Source of the DNA: Trebonia kvetii
GTDB taxonomy: Bacteria; Actinomycetota; Actinomycetes; Streptosporangiales; Streptosporangiaceae
DNA length: 64,000 nt
Assembly: GCF_007827045.1 (NCBI RefSeq)
Contig: NZ_RPFW01000003.1
Coordinates: forward strand, 62,001 to 126,000
Direction: 5' to 3'
The position numbers were made by a program, and so were the translations under genes. Below the pieces are notes generated by a model. The model was not told the DNA's origin. It was given only the letters and a program-made list of their open reading frames with translations, and ran no database searches. Positions 56,602 through 63,231 of the stretch are shown here, one piece after another (position 1 is the stretch's first letter; the number at the start of each line of letters is the position of its first letter).

Positions 56602-56640
56602 ACCGGCCAGTACACCGGTGTGAGGTACCGCACACCGGTG
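56598..56640. promoter_or_regulatory. Nested palindromes, probable operator
   Basis: ACT-TA-CCGG-CC-AGT (56598-56611) overlaps the -10 region. It is followed by the palindrome ACACCGGTGT (56612-56621), and CACCGGTGTG at 56613-56622 forms a perfect 10-bp inverted repeat with CACACCGGTG at 56631-56640, 8 bases apart. The position around the expected transcription start suggests repressor binding. Confidence 0.6.
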
Positions 56641-56713
56641 ATCAGGCCCGCCAACGGTGACGGCGTCATGAGCTTGGACGCGCGCACCCTTGGACACCCC
56701 GGATGGGAGCGTT

Positions 56714-57295
56714 ATGTCGGTCGACAAAAGCAGCAGTTCAGTACGAGGAAAGGTCAAATGGCGGCGCTTCGCCCTCGTCGCGGTACCCGCGGTAGTCGTC
56801 GCGGGCACGATGGTCGGGCTTACCGCCGAGGGAGCGCTCGCATCGAGCATCTCCGTTTCCGGCCAGGAGTTCACGATCACCGCTGACCAGCTGACTGGCA
56901 CCGGATTCGCGCAGTTCGGCGGCGCGCTGCCGAGCTCAAGCGGTGGCCAGACTCCGGTCATCGTCTCCGCTATGCAGAACGCGACAATGACGAATCTGTG
57001 CCAGAGCGTCACGGTTCTCGGGCTGACCATCCACCTCACCGCGGGCGGCGGTGGCGGCGATCCGGTCAGCGCCAGCAACCTGGTCGTCGATGCTGACAGC
57101 CAGACCGCGAGCTCGGCCGTCTTCAACAACATCAGCATCGGCCAGGACGCCGGCACGATGGGCGGCCCCGCGGGGACCTTCGGCGAGCAGGCGAGCTCTG
57201 TCACCATCAACAAGCTCGTGCAGAAGACCTGGTACACCACGGCGGGGACGTTCACCCTGCCGAACCTCAGCCTTGGCTTTGGCGGGAGCTGCTAG
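56714..57295 (+). CDS. DUF6230-family exported protein
   Basis: A 193-residue protein. A basic N-terminus (RGKVKWRRFALVAVPAVVV) leads into one hydrophobic helix at about 22-42 ending GALA, a signal peptide or anchor. The rest is a beta-rich, low-charge domain (SISVSGQEFTITADQLTG, SASNLVVDADSQTASSAVF, NISIGQDAGTM) with single Cys near the middle and at the C-terminus (FGGSC). This is the DUF6230 pattern found in Streptomyces-like genomes, often annotated loosely as cholesterol esterase. The ATG has GGGAG four bases upstream. Followed after 4 bp by the DUF6114 gene. Confidence 0.75.
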   Translation: MSVDKSSSSVRGKVKWRRFALVAVPAVVVAGTMVGLTAEGALASSISVSGQEFTITADQLTGTGFAQFGGALPSSSGGQTPVIVSAMQNATMTNLCQSVTVLGLTIHLTAGGGGGDPVSASNLVVDADSQTASSAVFNNISIGQDAGTMGGPAGTFGEQASSVTINKLVQKTWYTTAGTFTLPNLSLGFGGSC

Positions 57296-57299
57296 CGCC

Positions 57300-57818
57300 A
57301 TGACTGCAGACGACGCGGGCACCGTTCCTGAAGCGGGTTCAGGCCCGACACCGGCGGTGCCCGCGCCGCGGCACCGGCGCCCTCGCCTCGCTCGCTGGCG
57401 GGCCTGGCGGCGCAGCCGCCCCTTCTGGGGTGGCCTGCTGCTGATCCTGGCCGGCCTCGAGCTGTTCGCCATCCCGCTGAGCGGCGTGCTGATCCACGGC
57501 GCGGTCAAGCTCGTTATCTACATCGGAATCGGCGGCGTGTTCGGCGTCCTCATCGGGGCACTGCTGATCTTGGCGGGCCTGATGACCTGGTTCAACGCGA
57601 CGCACAAGACCTTCTACAGCATCGCGGGGATCGTGCTCGGCATCGTCTCCTTCCCCGCCTCCAACCTCGGCGGGCTCTTCGTCGGCATGCTGCTCGCCAT
57701 CATCGGCGGAGCGATCGCATTCGCGTGGACGCCCCTCCAGGAGACCCAGGCGGGCGAGGAACCGGCGGCCCCAGAGTCGGCCAGCCCCGGCCCGGAGAGC
57801 GGGGCGGCGCTGGCATGA
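57300..57818 (+). CDS. DUF6114-family membrane protein
   Basis: A 172-residue protein: a Pro/Arg-rich cytoplasmic N-terminus, then WRRSRPFWGGLLLILAGLEL, which is the family's signature first helix, and three more helices up to about residue 145. The tail is acidic and Pro-rich. It always neighbours DUF6230 genes in related genomes as far as I recall. Its TGA overlaps the ATG of the following secreted-protein gene (ATGA), implying a shared transcript and coupled translation. Function unknown. Confidence 0.75.
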   Translation: MTADDAGTVPEAGSGPTPAVPAPRHRRPRLARWRAWRRSRPFWGGLLLILAGLELFAIPLSGVLIHGAVKLVIYIGIGGVFGVLIGALLILAGLMTWFNATHKTFYSIAGIVLGIVSFPASNLGGLFVGMLLAIIGGAIAFAWTPLQETQAGEEPAAPESASPGPESGAALA

Positions 57819-58690
57819 AGCGCCTGGCCGTGCTTTCCCTCGCCGCACTGCTGTTCACCGCCGGAGCCATCGGGCTGGGCGGCGGGCGTGCGGTCGCCGC
57901 CGCACAGGCGGGACAGGCAGCCCCGACTCCGACTCAGACCTGCGTCCTGATCATCTTCTGCACCAGCTCATCGCCGAGCCCGAGTCCGTCGCCGACCGAC
58001 TCCACCGCGCCACCAGTGCCGGCGCCGTCGTCCGACCCCACGGCCACGGCGCCCGCTCCAACGGCCGCACCCACGCCGACCGCGGACCCGAGCACGCCTG
58101 GCGACCCGTCGGCCACGCCGAGCGCATCGGCCTCGGCGGGCAGCCCGTCGTCAACGGACAGTCCGTCGCCGTCCGACAGCCCGTCGGCTACCGGCACGGC
58201 AAGCCCTGGCGGTAAGAAGAAGAAGAAGGCGGCGGTGACGCCCAAGGACGCCTCCGCGGCCCCGGGCCTCGTGGTGTCCAACGCGACGTGGACGATGTCC
58301 GTCGACGCGGCGACGATGACTAACTTCCAGTACAAGGGCAACGTGGACCTGCCGCTGGCCGGCGGCGGGACCGTGACCATGATGGAGTTCACCGTCGACT
58401 CGATGAGCATGTCGAATGCCACCACGGTGATCTCCGAGGACGGGCTGACCGGCACGGAGAACGACGCGTCGTTCACCGCGAGCGGCGTCACGATGTACGC
58501 GACGAAGCTCTCGGGTTCCATCCTCGGTATTCCTGTCACCTTCACACCGTCGACCGCGAGCGCGGTCCTGCTCGACATCGCGAACGTGGTCACCGGCGTG
58601 GTGCCGATCACCATGACAGGCGTCACCGCCGACCAGACGGTGATCCTGGCGGGTCAGGCGCAGAAGACCGCCGTGGGTGTCACCGGGTAG
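57815..58690 (+). CDS. Secreted protein with Ser/Pro/Thr-rich linker
   Basis: A 291-residue exported protein: signal peptide (1-30, ends AVAAA), then a QTCVLIIFC segment with two Cys, an 85-residue Ser/Pro/Thr/Ala linker that would suit O-mannosylation by the Pmt encoded in this window, a GGKKKKK basic patch, and a C-terminal beta-rich domain (ATWTMSVDAATMTNFQYKG, VTMMEFTVDSMSMSNATTV) related in style to the DUF6230 protein. Third gene of the operon. The last 11 bases overlap the convergent MarR gene. Confidence 0.75.
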   Translation: MKRLAVLSLAALLFTAGAIGLGGGRAVAAAQAGQAAPTPTQTCVLIIFCTSSSPSPSPSPTDSTAPPVPAPSSDPTATAPAPTAAPTPTADPSTPGDPSATPSASASAGSPSSTDSPSPSDSPSATGTASPGGKKKKKAAVTPKDASAAPGLVVSNATWTMSVDAATMTNFQYKGNVDLPLAGGGTVTMMEFTVDSMSMSNATTVISEDGLTGTENDASFTASGVTMYATKLSGSILGIPVTFTPSTASAVLLDIANVVTGVVPITMTGVTADQTVILAGQAQKTAVGVTG

Positions 58691-59207
58691 CGTTACCGCC
58701 CTCGTCGAACGGGACGAGGAGGGTCCGCAGCAGATCCGCGAGTACCGGGCGCTGCTCGTCGCCGAGGCTGACGAGCAGCGCCTGCTCGCGTTCCAGCAGG
58801 TCGGTGAAGGCCGCGTCGACCACGGCCTTGCCCTGCTCGGAGAGCGTGACGAGCACGCCGCGGCGGTCGCGCGGGTCGGGTTCCCTGGATACGAGTCGCG
58901 CGGCGGCGAGCCGGTCGATGCGGTTGGTCATGGTGCCCGAGGTGACCAGGGTCGCGCGCAGCAGCGCCCCGGGAGTGAGCTGGAACGGCGGCCCGGCGCG
59001 GCGCAGCGCGGAGAGCACGTCGAATTCCCATGATTCAAGGCCGTGCGCGGCGAACGCGCCGCGCCGCGCGATGTCCAGGTGCCTGGCCAGCCGGGAGACC
59101 CGGCTCAGCACCTGGAGCGGCGCGACGTCCAGGTCCGGCCGTTGTCGCCGCCACGCGGCGACGAGATCATCTACCTCGTCCCGCTCCTCGCCGGTCACTT
59201 GCCTCAT
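58680..59207 (-). CDS. MarR-family transcriptional regulator
   Basis: A 175-residue winged-helix regulator: N-terminal dimer helix (LDVAPLQVLSRVSRLARHLD), helix-turn-helix (WEFDVLSALRRAG through TSGTMTNRIDRL), wing DPRDRRGVLV, and C-terminal helices. Two palindromic operators lie between it and the divergent methyltransferase gene. The ATG has TAAGCT exactly six bases upstream, so the message is probably leaderless, and operator 1 lies next to that -10, which predicts autorepression. The similar proteins I know respond to oxidants or phenolic compounds. Confidence 0.9.
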   Translation of the reverse strand: MRQVTGEERDEVDDLVAAWRRQRPDLDVAPLQVLSRVSRLARHLDIARRGAFAAHGLESWEFDVLSALRRAGPPFQLTPGALLRATLVTSGTMTNRIDRLAAARLVSREPDPRDRRGVLVTLSEQGKAVVDAAFTDLLEREQALLVSLGDEQRPVLADLLRTLLVPFDEGGNATR

Positions 59208-59221
59208 CTGCCCAGCTTATC

Positions 59222-59235
59222 TCTTGACGTCAAGA
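59222..59235. promoter_or_regulatory. MarR operator 1
   Basis: Perfect palindrome TCTTGACGTCAAGA, two bases upstream of the MarR gene's -10 hexamer (59214-59219, minus strand). Confidence 0.75.
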
Positions 59236-59254
59236 TGCTTGATCTGCTACCAAT

Positions 59255-59270
59255 ATCTTGACATCAAGAT
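59255..59270. promoter_or_regulatory. MarR operator 2
   Basis: ATCTTGACATCAAGAT: 7-bp arms around CA, sharing TCTTGA-N2-TCAAGA with operator 1. It is 20 bases upstream of the methyltransferase start and should control that gene. Confidence 0.75.
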
Positions 59271-59290
59271 TCTTTAAGTGGAGGTGAACC

Positions 59291-60088
59291 ATGTGGGACG
59301 CGGGTCAGTACCTGAGGTTCGGCGGGGAGCGCGCCCGCCCGTTCTTCGACCTGGTCGCGCAGATCGGCGCGACCGACCCCCGCTCCGTGGTGGATCTCGG
59401 TTGCGGCCCGGGCAACCTGACCGCCGCGCTCGCGCAGCGGTGGCCGGGCGCGATGGTGACGGGGATGGACAACTCGCCTGAAATGATCGACGCCGCACGA
59501 GCCGCCGCGGTGCAGGGTGCGGAGGGGCGGTCACCGCAGAATCTGGAGTTCGCGATCGGCGACGTGCGGGACTGGCGGCCGGAGCACCCCGTCGACGTGA
59601 TCGTCTGCAACGCCGTGCTGCAGTGGGTGCCCGGCCACGACGAGCTGCTGCCGCGGTGGGCGGAGCAACTCGCGCCCGGCGGCTGGCTGGCTTTCCAGCT
59701 GCCAGGCAACCTCGGCCAGCCGAGCCACGTGATCGTCGCTGAGCTGGCCGACTCGCCCCGCTGGCGTGACCTGCTCGCGGGTGCGGAGCTGAACAGGCAG
59801 GCGGGCGACCCGGCGGACTACGTGGCGCTGCTCACACGGCCGGGCTTCGCGGTGGACGCGTGGGAGACCAGCTACCTGCACGTGCTGCACGGGGAGAACC
59901 CGGTGGTCGAATGGACGAAGGGGACCACGCTCCGGCCGGTGCTCGCCGAGCTTGACGAGGAGCAGGCCGCCGCGTTCCTTAGCGAATACGGGGCACGGGT
60001 ACGGGATGCGTACAGCCCGCAACCGTTCGGTACGCTCTTTCCCTTCCGCCGGGTGTTCGCCGTGGTCCACCGCACGGGGCTCAGCTAG
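59291..60088 (+). CDS. tam: Trans-aconitate 2-methyltransferase-like SAM methyltransferase
   Basis: A 265-residue class I methyltransferase: SAM motif I VVDLGCGPGNLTAAL, motif II acidic MDNSPEM, FAIGDVRDWRP, and NAVLQWVPGHDELLPRW, which is typical of trans-aconitate methyltransferases. C-terminal LEWTKGTTLRPVL-like (VVEWTKGTTLRPVL) and FPFRRVFAVVHR blocks also fit Tam. It methylates trans-aconitate, an inhibitory by-product of cis-aconitate, if the assignment holds. A strong GGAGGTG ribosome site precedes the ATG. Divergent from MarR with shared operators, which is unusual control for this enzyme. Confidence 0.85.
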   Translation: MWDAGQYLRFGGERARPFFDLVAQIGATDPRSVVDLGCGPGNLTAALAQRWPGAMVTGMDNSPEMIDAARAAAVQGAEGRSPQNLEFAIGDVRDWRPEHPVDVIVCNAVLQWVPGHDELLPRWAEQLAPGGWLAFQLPGNLGQPSHVIVAELADSPRWRDLLAGAELNRQAGDPADYVALLTRPGFAVDAWETSYLHVLHGENPVVEWTKGTTLRPVLAELDEEQAAAFLSEYGARVRDAYSPQPFGTLFPFRRVFAVVHRTGLS

Positions 60089-60127
60089 CTATCACACTTT
60101 TCCTATTGAGTTACTAGGAAAAGACGG

Positions 60128-60133
60128 TAAGAT
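60128..60133 (+). promoter_or_regulatory. -10 element of leaderless cysteine dioxygenase promoter
   Basis: TAAGAT lies six bases before the GTG at 60140, and TTGAGT lies 16 bases upstream of it as a possible -35. Confidence 0.6.
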
Positions 60134-60139
60134 CGTCGC

Positions 60140-60628
60140 GTGCAGCAGATCAACACCGCTATTGAGCAGGGGATTCTTACGCCCAGGCAGCTTGCCGCGC
60201 GGGTGCGGCGGCTGCTCGAGACGCCGGCCGAGTGGGTGACCAGGGTGCGGCTGGACCCCGAGGGCCGCTGGTACGAGCAGATTCCCGTCGATGAACTCTG
60301 CGAGCTGTGGCTGATCAGCTGGCTGCCCGGGCAGTCCACCGGGTTCCACGATCACGGCGGCGCCAACGGGGCGTTCGGCGTGGTGTGGGGCCAGCTCGAC
60401 GAGCATCTGGTGCCGCGGCGCGGCGCCGGCTCGCCTGCGCGGCCGGTCACCGCGGGGAGCGTGCGGTCATTCGGTCAGCATCACGTGCACGACGTGCGGA
60501 ATTCCTCCGCGAGCTCCGTCGCGGTCAGCGTCCACGCGTACTCGCCGCCGCTGTCGGCGATGACCAGGTACGATCTCACCCCCGGCGGCCTGGTGCCGAT
60601 CCGCACGGAAGGGGCTGATGACTGGTGA
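60140..60628 (+). CDS. Cysteine dioxygenase family protein
   Basis: A 162-residue cupin. The iron ligands are His70 and His72 in TGFHDHGGANGAFGV and His115 or His117 in GQHHVHDVRN. The WLPGQSTGFHDHGG pattern is that of bacterial thiol dioxygenases; the Cys that forms the Cys-Tyr cofactor in mammals is Gly here, as in many bacterial members. It would oxidise cysteine (or a related thiol) to the sulfinic acid. It overlaps the rhodanese gene at GTGA, so the two act in one sulfur-handling unit. Confidence 0.88.
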   Translation: MQQINTAIEQGILTPRQLAARVRRLLETPAEWVTRVRLDPEGRWYEQIPVDELCELWLISWLPGQSTGFHDHGGANGAFGVVWGQLDEHLVPRRGAGSPARPVTAGSVRSFGQHHVHDVRNSSASSVAVSVHAYSPPLSAMTRYDLTPGGLVPIRTEGADDW

Positions 60629-61125
60629 ATAGCAGTAGCCCCATGGTGGGGGGCACGCCAGCGGGCGCCCGGTCCATCGACGAGATCCTGGCGACGGCGC
60701 GGTCCCGGCTGACGCGGCTCACCCCGGAGCAGGCATTCGCCGAGTTCGGCGCGGGCGCCACGCTGATCGACATCCGGCCCGCCGCGCAGCGGGCCGCCGC
60801 GGGCGAGGTCCCAGGCTCCGTGGTCATCGAGCGCAATCACCTGGAATGGCGCCTCGACCCGGCGAGCGACTCAAGGCTGCCCTGGGTCACCGGCTACGGC
60901 CTGCGGCCGATCGTGATCTGCGCCGAGGGCTACACGTCCAGCCTTGCCGCCGCCGCTCTGCAGGACCTCGGGCTGGCCCGCGCCACCGACGTGGCCGGCG
61001 GCTACCGGGCCTGGCGGGAAGCGGGCCTGCCGACGGCCCGGCCTGCCGAGCGCGCCGTGGTGATCGCGTACGGCGCGTCGCCCGCCTACGGAGCCCCGAC
61101 GGAGTTCCCCGCAACCTGCGGCTAG
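60625..61125 (+). CDS. Rhodanese-like protein
   Basis: A 166-residue single-domain rhodanese. LTPEQAFAEFGAGATLIDIRPAAQR is the opening, and the active-site loop is VICAEGYTSS with Cys99. The GGYRAWREAGLP motif closes the domain. It transfers sulfane sulfur or acts on related substrates. Coupled by a 4-bp overlap to the cysteine dioxygenase gene, a pairing I have seen in other actinobacteria. Its TAG shares CTAG with the convergent TetR gene. Confidence 0.9.
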   Translation: MNSSSPMVGGTPAGARSIDEILATARSRLTRLTPEQAFAEFGAGATLIDIRPAAQRAAAGEVPGSVVIERNHLEWRLDPASDSRLPWVTGYGLRPIVICAEGYTSSLAAAALQDLGLARATDVAGGYRAWREAGLPTARPAERAVVIAYGASPAYGAPTEFPATCG

Positions 61126-61736
61126 GCCTGGGCGTCGAGGTTGGCCAGGCCGTTCCATGCCAGGTCGATCAGGTTGGCCGCCACCTGCTCGAGCTTCGGC
61201 TTGCGCGCGTCGAGCCACCACTGGCCGGTGAACGCCACCATGCCGACCATCATCTGGGAGTACATCGGGGCCAGCTTGGGATCGCGGCCGCGGGACTTCA
61301 GGAAGTCGGCCATGATGTTGTCCACCTGGCCCGCGATGTCCGCGAGCAGCGTGCCGTAGGTGCCGCCGTTGGCTCCAGCACTTGAGTCGCGGACCAGAAT
61401 GCGGAAGCCGTCGGCGTTCTCCTCGATGTAGCGGAGCAGGGAGACCGCCGCCGCCTCGAACCTGGGCTTGGAGTGCGGGCCCTCGAACAGCATCATGGTC
61501 ACCGTCGTCAGCCGCTCGACCTCGCGGTCCACGACCACCGCGTACAGGCCTTCCTTGCCGCCGAAGTGCTCGTAGACCACGGGCTTGGACACCCCCGCCT
61601 GCGCGGCGATCTCCTCGATCGAGGTGCCCTCGAAGCCCCGCTCCGCGAACAGCCGCCTGCCGACGTCAAGCAGCTGATGCCGCCGTTCCTGGCCGGTCAT
61701 CCGCTTCCTGCTTGTCCGGGGGGTTGGCTGAGTCAC
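61122..61736 (-). CDS. TetR-family regulator, probably of the desaturase operon
   Basis: A 204-residue regulator. The N-terminal DNA-binding part reads RRHQLLDVGRRLFAERGFEG with TSIEEIAAQAGVSKPVVYEHF, the TetR signature; the rest is a helical ligand-binding domain. Homologues next to acyl desaturases sense acyl-CoA. I place the start at GTG 61736, 17 bases after the desaturase stop; the frame is open to a GTG at 61775 inside that gene. It is second in the desA-tetR unit, so the tandem operators upstream of the desaturase would control both. Confidence 0.87.
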   Translation of the reverse strand: MTQPTPRTSRKRMTGQERRHQLLDVGRRLFAERGFEGTSIEEIAAQAGVSKPVVYEHFGGKEGLYAVVVDREVERLTTVTMMLFEGPHSKPRFEAAAVSLLRYIEENADGFRILVRDSSAGANGGTYGTLLADIAGQVDNIMADFLKSRGRDPKLAPMYSQMMVGMVAFTGQWWLDARKPKLEQVAANLIDLAWNGLANLDAQA

Positions 61737-61752
61737 CGGAACATCATGACCA

Positions 61753-62859
61753 CTATGCCGCGGCCTTGTCAGCACGATTAACCGGCTTCGCGGTCGTTTC
61801 GTTACGCTTCGTCATGCTGCCCATGCTCTTCGCCGCCGCCTCGGCCGTGCGCTTGGCGTTCAGCCGCGCCTCGTCGGGCCAGCGCACGTCATAGGCCCAG
61901 CCGAGCTTCTCGAACCACTGGATGACGCGGGCACTCTGGTCGATCTGCCCCTTGAGCGCGCCGTGCCGTGCGCAGGTCGGGTCGGCGTGGTGCAGGTTGT
62001 GCCAGGACTCGCCGAACGAGGCGATGGCCAGCCAGGCGACGTTCACCGAGCGGTCGCGGGACTGCCAGTCGGTGTTGCCCCAGGTGTGGCAGATGGAGTT
62101 GATCGACCAGGTGACGTGGTGCAGCAGCGTGACCCGGACCAGGCCGGCCCAGAAGAACGCCTCAATGGCGCCGTGCCAGGACCAGACCCCGGTGGAGGTC
62201 CACAGGCCCCCGATCACCGCGGGGCCGAGCAGCGTGAACGCGACGATCGCGGGGAACAAGGCGTCGACCCTGCGGATGTTGCGGTCGGCGAGCAGGTCGG
62301 GGGTGAACTTCTCCTGCGAGGTCTGGTTGGGGTCGAACAGCCACAGCGTGTGCGCCCAGATCAGGCCCTTGGCGAGCGCTTTCGCGTCGTCGCCGTACCG
62401 CCAGGGCGAGTGCGGGTCGCCCTCCTTGTCGCTGTACTTGTGGTGCCGCCGGTGGTCAGCCACCCAGGTGACAACCGGGCCCTGCATCGCCATGCTGCCG
62501 GCGATCGCCAGCGCCACCCGCAGCGGGGTCTTGGCCTTGAACGAGCTGTGCGTGAAGTAGCGGTGGTAGCCGACGGTAATACCGAGGCCGGACACCCAGT
62601 AGAAGACGGCGCCGATCACGATGTCGTGCCAGCCGAGGCCCCAGCCCCAGGCGAACGGGATCGCGGCGAGCAGTGCCAGCATCGGAACGAAGACGAATAC
62701 TCCGGTCGTGATCTGCTGTGCCCTGGTGACGGGCTTTTCGTCGATTTCCGATGTTGCCTTGCGCAGCAGCGGCGCGGCGTTCGGATCGAGCGACAGCGCG
62801 GTGTCCTCGCTCCCGACGAGCGTTGTGCCCGTCTCACGTGCATCCGGAGTCCTTGCCAT
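61753..62859 (-). CDS. Acyl-CoA/fatty-acid desaturase
   Basis: A 368-residue integral membrane di-iron desaturase of the delta-9 acyl-CoA type. The three His boxes are HRYFTH, HRRHH and HNLHH, with a further His in TLLHHVTW. About four membrane helices are present (GVFVFVPMLALLAAIPFAWG and later). It needs a ferredoxin or NADPH oxidoreductase partner not seen here. The ATG at 62859 follows GGGAG. Likely repressed by the TetR protein encoded just downstream, through the paired operators at 62906-62936. Confidence 0.93.
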   Translation of the reverse strand: MARTPDARETGTTLVGSEDTALSLDPNAAPLLRKATSEIDEKPVTRAQQITTGVFVFVPMLALLAAIPFAWGWGLGWHDIVIGAVFYWVSGLGITVGYHRYFTHSSFKAKTPLRVALAIAGSMAMQGPVVTWVADHRRHHKYSDKEGDPHSPWRYGDDAKALAKGLIWAHTLWLFDPNQTSQEKFTPDLLADRNIRRVDALFPAIVAFTLLGPAVIGGLWTSTGVWSWHGAIEAFFWAGLVRVTLLHHVTWSINSICHTWGNTDWQSRDRSVNVAWLAIASFGESWHNLHHADPTCARHGALKGQIDQSARVIQWFEKLGWAYDVRWPDEARLNAKRTAEAAAKSMGSMTKRNETTAKPVNRADKAAA

Positions 62860-62905
62860 GATCTCTCCCGAGGGGTTAGGCGCCCGCAGGCGGCTGCCCA
62901 GTACG

Positions 62906-62921
62906 CTTACGTAACCGTAGC
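62906..62921. promoter_or_regulatory. TetR operator, distal copy
   Basis: CTTACG-TAAC-CGTAGC, an imperfect copy of the palindrome at 62921-62936; the two overlap by one base. Confidence 0.65.
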
Positions 62922-62936
62922 CTACGAAACCGTAGG
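62921..62936. promoter_or_regulatory. TetR operator, perfect copy
   Basis: CCTACG-AAAC-CGTAGG has perfect 6-bp arms, 62 bases upstream of the desaturase start. Tandem copies spaced 15 bp centre to centre suggest cooperative binding of two dimers. Confidence 0.75.
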
Positions 62937-63081
62937 TTGCGCAAGAGTCCCAGATGAATTCTTGTAAATGCCCAGGTAAATCCCGAGTTTTTGGCCACTA
63001 CCCAGGGAGCTTCGAGGCACACGTCACAGGGTTCACTGAGTCAACTCCGAGCTAGTGGAGGTGTGCCTCTGAGTGCCGTCT

Positions 63082-63099
63082 GCACCGCTGCAGCGGTGC
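63082..63099. repeat. Perfect 18-bp palindrome upstream of tRNA-Gln
   Basis: GCACCGCTGCAGCGGTGC, 9-bp arms with no spacer. A TAGAGT hexamer at 63111-63116, a possible -10 for the tRNA gene, follows 11 bases later. Confidence 0.7.
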
Positions 63100-63127
63100 G
63101 GGGTTCCCGGTAGAGTTGACGCTGCCA

Positions 63128-63198
63128 TCCCGGGTCGTCTAGTGGCAGGACAAGCGGTTTTGGTCCGCTTTACGGAGGTTCGAATCCTTCCCCGGGAG
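63128..63198 (+). tRNA. tRNA-Gln (anticodon UUG)
   Basis: A complete cloverleaf of 71 bases: acceptor TCCCGGG (63128-63134) with CCCGGGA (63191-63197) and discriminator G; D-arm GTCT/GGAC; anticodon stem AGCGG/CCGCT around loop TTTTGGT, giving anticodon TTG (reads CAA, Gln); T-arm GGAGG/CCTTC with loop TTCGAAT. The 3' CCA is not fully encoded (GCCT follows the acceptor). Confidence 0.95.
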
Positions 63199-63231
63199 CC
63201 TAGCCTTGGTTCGGGTCCTGCCCCGCCTAAG

